A stretch of DNA of 64,000 nucleotides from Atrina japonica (GCA_030159075.1 BROG01000642.1:174001-238000), one strand, 5' to 3'; counted from the first letter of the stretch, positions 24,311-36,746 are shown. Notes: generated by a model from the sequence alone, not told the origin. Numbers and translations are program-made.

Positions 24311-25499
24311 ATCAAATCAAGCCTGTTTGTGATGTTTAAGATATCATAGATGCAAGAGAACCAAATATTATGTGTTTCTGTAAAGCAAAGGACAAAAATC
24401 TTAGGATTTAGGTCATAAACCAGTACAAACAAAATATGAAACTATTACAAACACAAAATTTACAAACAACATGCAGGGCTATCTCGCAGATATTAATTTA
24501 AATGATCTTGTTTTCATGTTGTTTGAATTATATGTACTTACAAACTTGAGAAAAACTTTTGACTTGGGGCTTTCAAAATATAATCTAAGAGATAAATGGA
24601 AAATAAATCATATTTCTGTAGTCTAGTTATGCAAGATAAACAGAGAGAAAAGATAAGAAATATTTCTTTTTATAATTGATCGACTGGAATAAGCAGAACG
24701 GTACCACTTCCAATGATAAACAGTATTTCGGCAGACATTGTGTGGGATATGTATGTATTAACTTTCAGTTAACTTATCTATTTGCTATTATTTTTCTTTT
24801 TTGTTATTGATTCCTGGGGATTTCTTATCATTAGAATGTACATAAATACTTTCCCTTCTGAATAGGACCAGAAATAGCATGGCGAAATATGTGAAAATTG
24901 AATAAGAACCAGACTACGAAATCGTTAACATTTTTATTTTATCTTTATTGTTGTTTTTTTTAGATCGTCTTAGATCACATAATGAATGAAAAATTATCAA
25001 AGATCTGAATTTTTATTTTTTTTTTATTTTTGATTTTTTCTTAATTTTAGTGGTGTTTGTCGGTATCCTGATCTTAGCTATCTTCGTTTTTCGTGACTTT
25101 GTTTACAAGTCTCATTTTATGGATGTTAAAGTTATATTTTATTACATGAACACAAGAGCTGATCACTGGATGATAACCCTTCCATACAGCTGTTCTAAAC
25201 AGCAGTAAATCGGTTAATTGAAGAAGCATACAGAGAGACTCTGACGTAGAAGAATCAAGCTCCGTTTTTTTTTTGTCCCATTTTCACAAAACACTTGAGG
25301 CATCTCAGGAATTCTGAAATCATAGTTCAAAATTCTTGTAGTTTCAGTCTGGTGCAGAGGGACCTATGATTGTACTGTATGATACATGTATACACATGTA
25401 CATAATAATCTCTATTCTGACATGTTTATCATTTGTCTTGTAGGTCATGCTACCCAGCAAGCATTTTTGTTTTTTTGCTTCCATTATTGTTTATTTAAA
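24311..25499. other. Interval without recognised features
   Basis: AT-rich with T runs (25018, 25265). Nothing coding. Confidence 0.45.
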
Positions 25500-25796
25500 A
25501 GTACTTACCGTGTGCAACCCATTAAGTGACCCATTAAGTGCCCGGGGCACTACAAAAATCAGTGAAAAGGAGTGGGCGCTTAATGGGAGCCATTAATAGC
25601 CAAATTGTTAATCTTTTATAAGACACAGTGGTAAAGTTGTTGTACTTGTGGTTATTACAGAGGGCACCTGTCAACATAATTCCGTTGATTGTGGGCTACA
25701 GATAAACTGTTGCTTACAGTTTTTCAGGTCCACAGCTCCTTGTCAACCAGCTAGAAAAGATTCTCGATCTTATGTCAAAAAAAAAAAAAAAAAAGG

Positions 25797-25832
<36 letters not shown>

Positions 25833-25880
25833 GTTGGGCACTTATATTGATATGAGTGCTTAATTGGTCGATTAAGGTAT
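25500..25880. repeat. AAGTGCCC/GGGCACTTA repeat with embedded A and G runs
   Basis: CCCATTAAGTGACCCATTAA and GGGCGCTTAATGGGAGCCAT at the left answer GGGCACTTATATTGATATGA at the right. Runs of about 19 A and 35 G sit at 25778-25831. Confidence 0.45.
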
Positions 25881-26030
25881 TCAAATATACAAATGACATG
25901 AGTAGGATGTGATCAAATAAAGTGAATAATTGCAGTGTTCCTGTATTTCTACCAAGGCAAAACCCCCATGCTTTCTTTTTTGCTCTTCTGTAAGCTACAT
26001 GTAAATATAAGCTAGAAAATATGAACTTGT

Positions 26031-26448
26031 GTTAACTCACCAACCCCTGTGGTCATATTTACACTCACCCAGATCAATGAGTAGCATGGTCTACTGTCAA
26101 TTTTAGGAGTGAACAAGTTCATATTGCATTAAAATAATTATAAAAATTTTGATTCTAAATCATGCTCTTCTAATTTCTGCAGACTTTCCAACCTTGAACA
26201 ATTTTCATGAGGGAGATTTTTCAATCTCATGGGAGAATTCTAAATTTTAGTGAGAAATAATAGGAAAATTCAAAATTTTCATGGGGAAAATATGCATTTT
26301 TCTTGACAAAATTATCAAAATATTACATAAAAAATAGGGAATCTCCCTATTTGTTGGGGGACTTGGGAAGTATAGTTCTGACAGTGGACCTAATCAATTT
26401 TTGAAATGGGGAGGTCCAAATGTGACCTCCAGGATTTCATAAGTTAAC
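26031..26448 (+). mobile_element. TTAAC-ended element B, copy 2, with an internal insertion
   Basis: Inverted ends GTTAACTCACCAACCCCTGT and AGGATTTCATAAGTTAAC. The segment from about 26186 to 26381 is absent from copy 1. It has its own inverted symmetry (GGGAGATTTTT against AATCTCCC). Confidence 0.62.
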
Positions 26449-26532
26449 TCAACAACCCTTGAAAAACAATGGACTCTTCTGTAAATCAATGCCAGACCAG
26501 TCCAAATGTGTCTTTAGGGGTGAATGAGTTAA
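26444..26532 (-). mobile_element. TTAA-ended miniature element M1 abutting element B
   Basis: TTAACTCAACAACCCTTGAA to TTTAGGGGTGAATGAGTTAA, full length. Its left TTAAC is also the right end of element B (26031-26448). Confidence 0.72.
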
Positions 26533-26820
26533 AGAAGATTCATTTTGTATTCATGAATACCTGACATTTTCATGGCTGAATAGATGAAAATTTTCACATT
26601 TTAAGTTTCTGTTCTATATTTGGATGACTAATAATTTGCCCTAATTCCAACAATAACATTCATCATTTTTATCTTTTTGTCAGAACAAAAAAAAAAAAAA
26701 AAAAACAATACAAATGGAGATTTTTTAGATTAATTTGTTTTGTGATGTACATTTTGTATTGGCTAGTGCTGATGTCAATTGTTCCATAACAGGTGCTTGC
26801 CATTAGTCCTGTGTATATAA

Positions 26821-26821
<1 letters not shown>

Positions 26822-26850
<29 letters not shown>
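26822..26850 (+). repeat. Poly(T) run with a nearby poly(A) run
   Basis: About 28 T here and about 19 A at 26687-26705. They are too far apart and lack a body between them to be called a retrocopy. Confidence 0.8.
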
Positions 26851-26851
<1 letters not shown>

Positions 26852-27984
26852 GAATGTGGCAAGTTTCACAAAAGAAACAATGTATACTGATGCTTATAGG
26901 AATAAAGATAAAAACCCAATCTTGTTTGGGATCCAATGATTTTTATAGATAAGTAAGACATAGTTATACCCTGGTGATTGATAAATTCTAGCTTTCTGTT
27001 TTGGGGGTTTTTTTTCTTCTTTTTTTCATAAATGGTGGTCTGTACATCAGTGGAATTTTCATACAAAAGAAAATGAGAGATTAATGACTTTTTTGTGGAA
27101 AAGCTATACATTTCTTTTTCCCTAAAGAATCAAATAGATCCATTAAATATACTGAAAGTTAAACTTTATAGTCTTCAGAATATAAGTGGGTATCGTGTTG
27201 AACCAAGCTCAGCCAAGGTGAATGGTCTGATTGAATGACGTATACATGATTAATTGCCACCTGTGAATTCTTTAAATATTTCAATTCTTTCAGGAAACAA
27301 AACTACATTGATGACTCTTTTTTCCTTTAATTGAAATTTTTGAAATTCTGCCTAATGACATTCAATTAATAATGAAACGGAAATTTTGGGAGGAAATATT
27401 GAATATGACTCATATGCCTGAAATAGAGGATTAAACATAATGAACTGATCACATGTAGTTAATGATAGTGGTTGAATTGTTTTTCCCGAACTTTTATTAA
27501 TCGTAAAGTACATGTGCAGTAGAACTTCAGTGAGTCAAATTTCTCAATGTTCAAACTATTGTTTAACTCCCAATTAACTTTGTTATTTAACACTACTTAC
27601 AGGTATAAACAATTTATGAATCAAATTTCTTGATGTTTTGAATAAATTTCTGTGCCCCTTTCTATAAAAATAGAACATCAAAAATTCCTACAAATAGTTT
27701 AAAGTCAAAATTTACATGTGTATGAAATCTCCCCATGGCAATTCTTCTCCTTTACATTAATTTTAAGAAAATTAATTTAATTTTAGCACAAATAATTAAA
27801 TATCATGACTGTGTATGTCTTATATGGTTTCAAAGCAGTCATAATTATACACCTTATGGATCCTCTGAAACTAAAAATTGTATGATACCCTGTTACATGT
27901 ACCATCCATGAGTCGAAGTCCCGATTTTGATTTTTCCAGGTGGTCTCTTAAACTTAAACTCCTTTTACTGTACAGTTAACATTA

Positions 27985-28130
27985 AATATAACAACTTTCT
28001 TAGGGACACAAGAAAACTGGTCTTTATAGGGAGGTGGTCTTTATATAGAGGTTGATTTGTACTCAAATGGTCTTTGTGACCAGGTGGTCTTTATACACAG
28101 GTAGTCGCTTTAGCAGGTTTTACTGCATAT
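27985..28130. repeat. Element C-like repeat
   Basis: Four spaced GGTCTTTATA/GTGGTCTTT words, for example AACTGGTCTTTATAGGGAGG, ending AGCAGGTTTTACTGCATA. Confidence 0.5.
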
Positions 28131-28279
28131 CAAATTGACTTCAGGATAATTAAAATTATGAATTTACTGTAAAGAAAATAACCTTATTGCGATTTCTACA
28201 TGTAATTTGATTCCGCGTTTACTGTAAAGGAAGAGTTCATTTGTGGTTGTTAGTGTTCACTGTATTCAAATCTGTGAAT

Positions 28280-28376
28280 TTAACTCATCCACCCCTGAAA
28301 AACAATGGACTATTCTATAAATCAATGACTCAGACTAGTCCAGATGTGTCATACTCTTTAGGGGTAAATTGGTTAA
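28280..28376 (-). mobile_element. TTAA-ended miniature element M1
   Basis: TTAACTCATCCACCCCTGAA to TTTAGGGGTAAATTGGTTAA, full length. Confidence 0.72.
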
Positions 28377-28404
28377 GAAACAATGAATAAGTTTTTAATA
28401 AAAT

Positions 28405-28405
<1 letters not shown>

Positions 28406-28482
<77 letters not shown>
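28406..28482. repeat. (TA)n microsatellite
   Basis: About 36 uninterrupted TA units. Confidence 0.95.
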
Positions 28483-28487
<5 letters not shown>

Positions 28488-28984
28488 ATAAATATGCAGT
28501 ACCGTATAAGTGAAAATTTTAGCAAGACACAAATTTAGGATTTCGTCCTAAAAATATGGTATATAATTTTAGCAAGAAGTAATTTTAGTGATTTTATGAT
28601 TTTAATAAGATAACCTTTTCCATCAATGAGGAATGAATTGTTAGTATTGTACAATTTTATTAATCTCAACAACCTGGCTAATAATGCCAAAATGCAAAAT
28701 TAAATACTCGATAAAATGTCTGCTTATACAGTATATTGTAGACTGCCTTTCCAGGACCTGGTGTTACATTCATGCTATTCCTGATTCATGAATTATTTTA
28801 AATAGTAAATAAAAACATGATTGTGCAAGAAGAGAGAAAAACATGAAAATTACTGTACCAGGAATTAAACATATTTACAGTAAGAAACAAGGGTAACAAA
28901 CTGACTTCCCTGACCCTTTGGTGTGAAGTAGGGGGTGTGTCACTTACAAGCCTATGTCATACCTGAGTTGTTTATTGATGGAGT

Positions 28985-29205
28985 AGGGCAAGTGTGGTTA
29001 TATGATTAGATTATCAAACTTTAAACCATGAAGTCTCTCACCTCTAGGCAGGGTGTGTTTGAGATTCACTTGAGGCAGGTTGGCAGTCTCTTCATAGGTA
29101 CAATGTAACCTGGTTCTCTCCTCCACAGTTTAAAAATACTGACTACCACCATAATACTGAAAAATTGTCAAGTGTCATATAAAAGACCAATAAATTAATC
29201 TAAAC
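28985..29205 (+). mobile_element. S1 SINE in intron 2, near exon 3
   Basis: Mutated head (GTGTGGTTATATGATTAGAT, then AAACCATGAAGTCTCTCACC). The body has TCTCTCCTCCACAGTTTAAA, and the end is ATACTGAAAAATTGTCAAGT. It ends about 180 bp before the exon 3 acceptor. Confidence 0.7.
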
Positions 29206-29216
29206 AAACAATTTAT

Positions 29217-29307
29217 TTAACCCATGTTCCCCTTAAGGCACATTTGGACTGGTCTAAGTCATTGATTTAGAGAAGAGTCAATTGTTTTCCAGGGGTTGAT
29301 GAAATAA
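29217..29307 (+). mobile_element. TTAA-ended miniature element M1 before exon 3
   Basis: TTAACCCATGTTCCCCTTAA to CCAGGGGTTGATGAAATAA. It directly follows an S1 SINE. Confidence 0.65.
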
Positions 29308-29382
29308 GGTATGGTGTTATATTTACTGTACTTTTTTTAAGATTTATATAATTGATATATCTCATTTTCGTTGTTTTTCCAG

Positions 29383-29674
29383 GTACAAAGCTGTCTACAA
29401 GATCGAGAGCTCCAGATTTTCATGTCAAACTAAAGAGGCTGGCAAAAAATGGGCAAACGCTTTTCAACCAGGCAACACAGTTTGTGTACAATGTGATCCT
29501 GCAGCCATGAGTACGGAGTATGGAACACGTTGTATTGGGCACGGCGTTTACAATGAAATCACACGGTGGAAAGCTGTTCATGTACCTTACTGCAATGGCA
29601 AATGGACAATGATTCAGAAGCACCAACCAGGAGCATGCACCCAAGATGATGGCACCGATTTCATCTTCATCTGA
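29383..29674 (+). CDS. Exon 3 of secreted six-cysteine protein: C-terminal cysteine-rich domain
   Basis: Last coding exon, entered in phase 2 after the acceptor TTGTTTTTCCAG and ending at TGA 29672-29674. The spliced coding sequence is 507 bases (168 codons plus stop). This exon gives residues 72-168 and holds all six cysteines of the mature protein, at residues 86, 106, 109, 122, 142 and 157. The spacing is C-x19-C-x2-C-x12-C-x19-C-x14-C, including a CVQC pair. Six cysteines suggest three disulfides in a secreted domain. Notable short stretches are RWKAVHVPYCNGKW (residues 133-146) and the hydrophobic end DFIFI. No N-x-S/T glycosylation site is present. The signal, basic linker and compact domain resemble the layout of secreted growth factors and cytokines, but the cysteine spacing does not match NGF, Spaetzle, IL-17 or TGF-beta patterns as I know them. 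No function is asserted. Confidence 0.88.
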
Positions 29675-31275
29675 AGTGTCCCGTTTCTATAGGGATCATT
29701 TTCCTTGAAAACTCTTGTTTTGAAAGTGACATTTTGGGAAATTTTATCATAAAATCTGATACAACATAATAGCTGAATGTGACATGAAAATTCTTTTCAT
29801 TCATAATAGCACCAATCCTGCCATTTATATGAAATGTACAGTATTTTATCGTCAGTCGCGATCATCTTCCGATCAAGCTTATAATGTAAATATTTCGACA
29901 GGTATAAGCAGAAAATCTCACATAGAAATAGCAACGTAAATGCATAAATTAATCACAATACAAGTATGACATGTTTTTCCAGAGGATTTCTTATCTACAT
30001 GCATTCTTGCTTTATTTTTTCTCTCTTCATATGAAAATCGTTTAAACATATTCTGGTTTTAGAAAATCTCATTCATGTTCATTTTGGTTTTGATTTCGGC
30101 AGCTGGAAGTTAAGATTGATATCAGTTTTAGTGCTAAAAAATGGATACTAAAACAGTAAAAAGCTATGGCAACAAATTCGATATTTTTTGTTGAAAATTT
30201 CTTATAGAGGAAATGAACGTATCGATTCATGGCCAGTAAGTTATCTCAAGTCCTCGTATACAATAAATGGATGATTAATTGATATTTGAAGTGACCTTTT
30301 GAAAGAATTCTGCATGAATTACAGATGACTATCTGCAGAAATATTTTCGTGAAGCAAATTTTGTGAATATTTTCATGTTGAATAATTCACTCTTTGATGA
30401 ATTGTAGTTAAAATGAATGACTGGAAAAAAGTATTGTATATCACAATTTAGTCATAAATCACAGTTTGAAAGAAATGATAAACATTTATTTGTAATTCTG
30501 TTCATACTGACATGTACATGTGAAGTAATTATTATGCTTTAACTGAGAATTAATGTCAGAATTACTTTTAGCGCCAATGCTTTTTTACTTTGAGTTTGTA
30601 TTTCTTCAAAAGGAAAACTACAATACAAAACTTTTCATCCATTTTTTAAGTAATTTCAACAGCATTTCTGTAATAAAAACAATTTCATATATTTTTTACA
30701 TATCGTCACAAAAAATACTCAGTAATTATTGTACTCTTAATACCCTCATGATGGGCTTGCCTCCTTGTCAGCTTTGACAGTGACCTTTTTATAGGTCAAG
30801 TTGCTGAAATGAATTTTGATGTTAGTCATATTGATGGAGGAATGAATGATTGTTTTTTTGTAAATGATAACTTTCATTTTGGTGAAGTTTTGGACGGTTA
30901 AAGCAATTATTAGCCAAAGTACCTCAACAAACAAAACAAAAACTGATTTAATGGTGCTGTCACTTGTTTGGCAATTGATTACCTTAGTTACAGGTATTTT
31001 GATTGGCCAAGATTAAAATCATGTGATTTGTCACATGATGCCTACTTTGCATACTCAGCTGCATATAGACATGTATAGATTCAATAATTGAAATATTATC
31101 TAGGCTAAATAATTAGATAGGAAAGGACAGTGCATCTGAAATCAAAATAAATCAAATTGTAAAATAATGTCATTTGAAAAAAAAAATGTGAACTTGACTT
31201 ATTTGTGTGGCTTATTTCATGGTGTCTGAAAAACTGTTAGTATCTCTGTAAATAAATCTTGTGTAGTTTAATGTC
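29675..31275 (+). other. Probable 3' untranslated region of the six-cysteine protein gene
   Basis: AT-rich stretch after the stop codon. It is free of the repeat families that fill the flanks, which resume at 31380, and no coding potential was found. The end is set by a canonical AATAAA at 31251. Earlier AATAAA copies at 30262 and 31146 could give shorter transcripts. Confidence 0.45.
31251..31256 (+). promoter_or_regulatory. Candidate polyadenylation signal AATAAA
   Basis: Exact AATAAA followed within about 20-50 bases by a GT-rich stretch (for example GTTTCTGTGTCTGT), the usual arrangement for animal cleavage and polyadenylation. It is about 1.58 kb after the stop codon. AATAAA at 30262-30267 is a weaker alternative. 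Confidence 0.45.
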
Positions 31276-31379
31276 TGTTTCATGTTTCTGTGTCTGTATA
31301 ATATCTAGAGCATACTCGTCAGATGCAATTATGATGATGCTGAAAAGAAACTCTTGGTTAATAAATGTTTATGCCTCAT

Positions 31380-31470
31380 TTAACTCTTACAGCACTACAG
31401 ACACATTTGGACTGGTCTAAGTCATTGACTTACAGCAGAATCCATTGTTTTTTAGGGGTTTATGAGTTAA
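31380..31470 (+). mobile_element. TTAA-ended miniature element M1
   Basis: TTAACTCTTACAGCACTACA to TTAGGGGTTTATGAGTTAA, 91 bp. It lies just past the proposed gene end. Confidence 0.68.
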
Positions 31471-33354
31471 AAAGCTCGATACATGTATACATACCCTGTA
31501 CACTATAGGTCAGGCGAGGTCAACGTACTTCTTTATCTCATTAGATCAGGAAGCAAACACAGCATTTTTCAACAGCTCTGTTGAAATTTGGTAACTGGTT
31601 CATACTGTAAAAGTCTTCTTCAATAAAGTATCAGTCAAGGTCAAGGTCAACTTCAGGTCATTGCCATAATTGCATTTGAAGAGTGAGTTTGTTTCTCTGT
31701 ATTGCTTTATAATGGCTGTTATGCAAATGTATATATTATATATATTTACTACTAGTACGTAGTTTTATTACTCAGTATAAATGTATGCTACAATTTCTGT
31801 ACATGCATATGTATGTAATATTTAAACCTAATGATATGAAGGTCAGTAGGGGGAATATGCCAAATTTTATGAATAAGCCTGTATATAAAGGGCACTTGCT
31901 AATTCTGGACACATGAATTCACAATTTTTATTTGATAATTTTTTTACTCTCAGTTTTCATATTCAAATAATTCATATGTAGACAAAAAATTTTATCTCAA
32001 AACATTTTGTTACATATTCTGAATTTTTAACAAGATATCCTCTCTTTTCTGTTCTTATTATTACCAACTATTTTATCATCAAATATTGATTTTGATATTT
32101 GTTTTAGAATTCTTGGATGTATGATATAACACACTTTACCTACATCAGTATGGCCTAGCAATCAGGAAGAGTGGTCTAGTAAAATTATATACAAGCTACT
32201 TAAATTTAAAAGAACCATCTTTAAAGGTACTGAACATACATACAAAGGATGGAAATCCAAATTTCAGAAATCCTTCCATAATTTTTACTTTTTATTTACA
32301 TTTTTCCTTCATTCTGATACACATGCTCTCATTCACCCCATCACAGGCTGTCACCCACTTATTGTGGTGACAAAGCAAGGCACCTCCCATGAAGGCAAAA
32401 TATACTGTTTTATGAAATTTCAAAAACAAGTGAAAATTTCAAATTTTTCATTTATGTACAACTTTATCTATAGTATCTGCCATTTCAAGTCTTTCATTTA
32501 ATCTACAACAGTGTCCCACAAACGCACTTATTTATAGCAGTAAGACATATGCATACGTACATATATTTATATAATTATATATATATATATATAAAATCTC
32601 CGATATTATCGTGTTGTTAGCATCACTCTTCCTTGCTACAATGTAATTTCTTAGTTTTATAAAACTGTATACATGTTATTATTTTATATGAGCTTTAACC
32701 CTTCCAACCCTACATACCATAATGGACTGGTCCTAAACAGTAGAAAAGAGCATATTACTCAGATATCCAGGGTTGAAAGGGTTAATATGAAAAAAAAAAA
32801 ACATCTTGATCATTCTCGTATCTTTTGACATATTAATTTGGTGGCATTTTGGCTTCTCATTTTTCAAGTACATTGTGTATTTATAATTATGATTAGGTGT
32901 ATCATTATTACTGTTATTATAAGAATTATATTGCGGTAGATTTCAATATTCATTATTTTGAACAAAAGGAACAGGTCACGATGACTTAATAATGAAAATG
33001 TTATTTTTTTCAATAAAAACACAAAAGAACGGAATTTCCCATTGATGTTTCATGATTAAATTGTATGTATTGGCAATACTCTTTTAATAGTGTATGTGGA
33101 ATTTTTAATATCGTAATAAAATTTTTCTAACCCAAAATTCAAGAGTTTGATATTTTTGTAAAATAACTTGTTCATCTTGATAATGGCATAGCTATTTTGC
33201 TCAGTTTTACTGAAGGTGTTTCAACAAGATCAAAAACTTGAGAAAGCTAAGTTTTCTATAGACGTACCTTATTATCTTCCATCTAACTGGAGCTATTCTC
33301 ATTAATTATCATATGTTTTTTCCTCCGTATAAGAAGCCACTTATAAAGCTTTAT
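31471..33354. other. Intergenic interval after the gene
   Basis: Apart from the M2 element at 32697 and a TA tract at 32578-32593, no features recognised. Confidence 0.45.
32697..32782 (+). mobile_element. TTAA-ended miniature element M2
   Basis: TTAACCCTTCCAACCCTACA to TCCAGGGTTGAAAGGGTTAA, with near-perfect inverted ends. Confidence 0.68.
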
Positions 33355-33688
33355 ATTTCCCTGGTATCACATGGATATCTAAAACCGTGTTTGATGTCAA
33401 CGTTCTGCAAATTTTGAAATATTATGTTACAACAATGTACCTGTTTGATAGCAGTTGTAAGGTCGTCTTTTCCTTTAGTGACAAGGATTTGTTCCTTACT
33501 TATTTCATTTATTTTTAATGCGTACTCGCAGCGGTGTGACCAGTCAACAGGGGATGCTAACTCCTCTGTGGCACCTGATCCCACCATCTGGATTTCCAGA
33601 GATCCGTGTCTGTCATTTATTCAGCATTTTTGTATATGCATCCTGGGCATCCTGAAGATTTATACTTTCCAATCTGAGATTTTTATAC
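33355..33688 (+). mobile_element. Penelope-like element 3' remnant
   Basis: Matches the region just after the reverse transcriptase core (GTCAACGTTCTGCAAATTTT at about 33397) and the full tail through GATTTATACTTTCCAATCTG. Heavily mutated, with no usable frame. Confidence 0.7.
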
Positions 33689-34964
33689 GTAGTTGTATTT
33701 CATAGAGTATATATGGTCTACAAGAATTAAACATTTCTAGGAATGTAATTCTGAATTTGGACGGAGAATGATACAGATTCATGGAAAGTGACACCTCCAG
33801 GAAACAATTAGTTACTCTGGCGACATCTATGTTATTGTATAATTTTCGTTGTTGATCGCTTGAAATTGTCAATAAGAAACGATATGGGAATCTTGTTAAA
33901 CAATATATAAAGTCCCCTACCCAAGAATGTTATATAGTATTCTGAAGCTCGAGCATATACAGTGACTCCCTTTCGCCATCCAGATCTAAAACTGACTAAC
34001 TGATGACATTTTCACTGAATTCAAGTGATTTCTATGGAACATTTGCGACGGTTGTTGCATGCTAACAGGTGACGCTGACGCCTTCCGGACATTTGATCCC
34101 AACCCGTTTGGGATTCGCAATTGTTTTTCATGTCGAGATCGATATTATAGCCACTCTGTTGTATTCTAATGGACTTGGGAGTTTTTCGAATATCCACTCT
34201 TACTTCTTCATTTTACATTGGTGTTCAGAGTTACGGGACTGAAAATATTGTAATAAATGTTCGTGATGGATCCAAGATTGAACGCCAAGTGATTGATTAG
34301 ATTATCAAGTGCATAAAGTTCAAACTGTAAGCGTCCATGTTTAAAGTGGTTCGTACTGGCGGTGTACAAGAGTTTGGACGAAACATTTATTCAAGAGTTC
34401 ACAATCTATATACATGTAGTTGTAATTTCCAAATACTTAACTGCCGAACTGACATTTGACATTTTCATTTTTCCCTACATAGATTATAATACTTTTTGTT
34501 AGCTCTTTGTAAAGGGTATATTTTTTAATTGTCAAAGACACTTGTGCTGAAAACCGCCTTGCCGCTCTATATAACAGACCAAATATAGGTCAAGTACCAA
34601 AATAAAGGTTTGATTAGGGGAATAAACTATAAATAACTGTTTTTCATAGTAACCATAGTAACAATGATCAGTAAACAGTGTTTAATTGCTATACCTTGAT
34701 CAGTAACTGCTGTCTTGCATATATCAACAGAGACAAATATAATGGTGAATGGTAGTATGCACATAAAATAATAAAATAACACATTTAAATGAGTCAATCA
34801 CGTAACTATGACAACATTTTCTAAATAATACATCATAATGTACCCATCTTAAAATTATTTTAAAAGTTTTGTTCATTTCATTACCGTTTTATGCTAGTAT
34901 GCAAAATAATTTTAGTTATACATGTGATGTGATGGTAATGTTTTAACATGGAAGATTAAAGCTG

Positions 34965-35062
34965 AGCATAGTCCCAAAACAGATAGGGGTATCGGACAAG
35001 GTCATATACTAAACCTGAATGTATATATTGTGAAATCCGTCAACGAGTAACCACTGTGAGGA
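34965..35062 (+). repeat. Repeat K, copy 4, 3' part
   Basis: GACAAGGTCATATACTAAAC and CCGTCAACGAGTAACCACTG match the right portion of repeat K. Confidence 0.45.
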
Positions 35063-35494
35063 AATCAATAAAAAAACAAAACAGGATGCTACAACAAACA
35101 GAAATGTAATTTCTTTCATGTTCTCACATTTTGAGAACCCATTTTTTTTGGAAAAAAACCCTAGTACATCAAAACGTGAGAACAGTGTTTTGCTGAAAAA
35201 AAATGAACCTTAATTTGCAAAATGTATGATTTATTTATCGTTTGCGATAGTAACAAAGGGTAAGATGGATACCTGAGACGATACTACAAAAAGCGCACTA
35301 CAGTATGTGGTGTTTGTGAGAGGTAATGTAGGCCGGTATTGTGGTGAGGTCAATGTAGAAGTCCATGGGAGCTGCTGTTCGTGTATACATATGGAAAACA
35401 GAGAACAAAATAATATAGGGAAACACAATTACATACTTAGAAGACAGTGTCCAAAATCGTTCCTTGTTACATACGTAGGCCTACATGTAAATGT

Positions 35495-35622
35495 AATGTG
35501 TGTGTGTGTGTGTGTGTGTGTGTGGGCCTACATGTATAAGGTGTGTGCCTACATGTAAATGTAAAAGGTGTGTGTGTGTGTGTGTGCCTACATGTAAATA
35601 TATAAGGTGTGTGTGTTGTCGT
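35495..35622 (+). repeat. (GT)n with a GCCTACATGTAAATGTA minisatellite
   Basis: GT runs alternate with three CCTACATGTAA-A-A-AAGG segments. Confidence 0.88.
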
Positions 35623-36609
35623 TTTTTCGGACACCCGAAATTATGGTTACTGATAATGATTGTTAGAAAAACATATTTTCTTTTCAAAGCCACCAAATAA
35701 CGTACTATCTACAATTGCGCTACATCCAATATCCTAAATGTTTTGGATATTAACTACCAAATGTATTTTAAAAGCCTACTGAGAGCATTATTGATAAATG
35801 TGCAACGCTTACCATGGTTAAATTCTCTAATAGACACTTTTAAGGCGGTGTATGAAAACTTTCCGTGATAAATATCAATAATATTTAGAATTTGATAAAT
35901 CGATTAGATTACCCTTGTAACCTGAAACGGGACAGATCCCGCATGACAGGTGTGATTCAAACAATTCTCTGCTCTCATCGGAGTTGCCAAGGGATCATTC
36001 TGTTTGTAATGGATATTAACAGACAAATGTAAAAGTTGCATGTACTGGTACTTTTTACTTGAACCTGGTCTTGGCATCAAGCTCAGAGCGAGAGATCAAC
36101 GCGTGCGAAAGATCAAACAAGCATATCTTGATTTGAAATTTTCGTGCACACTGCATTTGCTTACAAGAACCCACTAAAGAGTTATTTTTGTTATCAAACA
36201 GATCGTGTTCAAGCGACATTTCACATTAAGCTGATACATAATTAGGGTTTTAGATGTATTGTGATTTATTAATATCAAATGTTCTGATGAAATATCTTTG
36301 AATCTCTTCATTACACGGTCTTGAGAGTAAAGAAAAAAGATCATAATTTTATGAATGAGCTAAACACCTGTAAGGTAGGTTAATTAGAACATTTATTAAT
36401 GATTTATAGCTCCGTTCAGGTTTGCAAGGTTTATTCAATCGACTTGTTTCCATTTATATTAAATCAAACAGCAATCCAATGACAGAAGTAGCAGATGTTT
36501 GATACGATTGTTTCGAGAATCGTGACATAATGACCCGCATAGCACGACACACGACAAAAGTGCAATGTTGCGCAATGTCATGTGTTTTGTGTATGTCGTT
36601 AAAGGATTT

Positions 36610-36746
36610 TGACTTTTGAATAGTGTTAAACACCAAACTCAACAATTTTTTCAGTTATATGGTGGAGGCTAGTTTTTATTGGTGGAGGAGAGAACCCGGT
36701 TACAATGTGCCCGGGAAGAGACCACCGGCCCTCCGCATGTATCGTT
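36610..36746 (-). mobile_element. S1 SINE, 3' half
   Basis: Minus strand GGAGGGCCGGTGGTCTCTTC, TTCTCTCCTCCACCAATAAA and ATATAACTGAAAAAATTGTT. The body is well preserved and the head is absent. Confidence 0.72.

Larger units (their letters stand above)
17185..29382 (+). other. Intron 2 of the six-cysteine protein gene
   Basis: 12,198-bp intron with a consensus GTAAGT donor and TTTTTCCAG acceptor. It holds a 33-bp minisatellite, two long TA tracts, a G-rich tract of about 370 bp, a diverged tandem array with a unit of about 50 bp, SINE copies and TTAA-ended elements. Its last repeat, a TTAA-ended element at 29217-29307, lies only about 75 bp before exon 3. Confidence 0.8.
33689..36609. other. 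Intergenic interval, mostly unassigned
   Basis: Contains repeat K copy 4 and the GT minisatellite. A less AT-rich patch at 34050-34150 has a short inverted motif (TTTGATCCCAACC against TTTGGGAT), source unknown. Confidence 0.45.
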
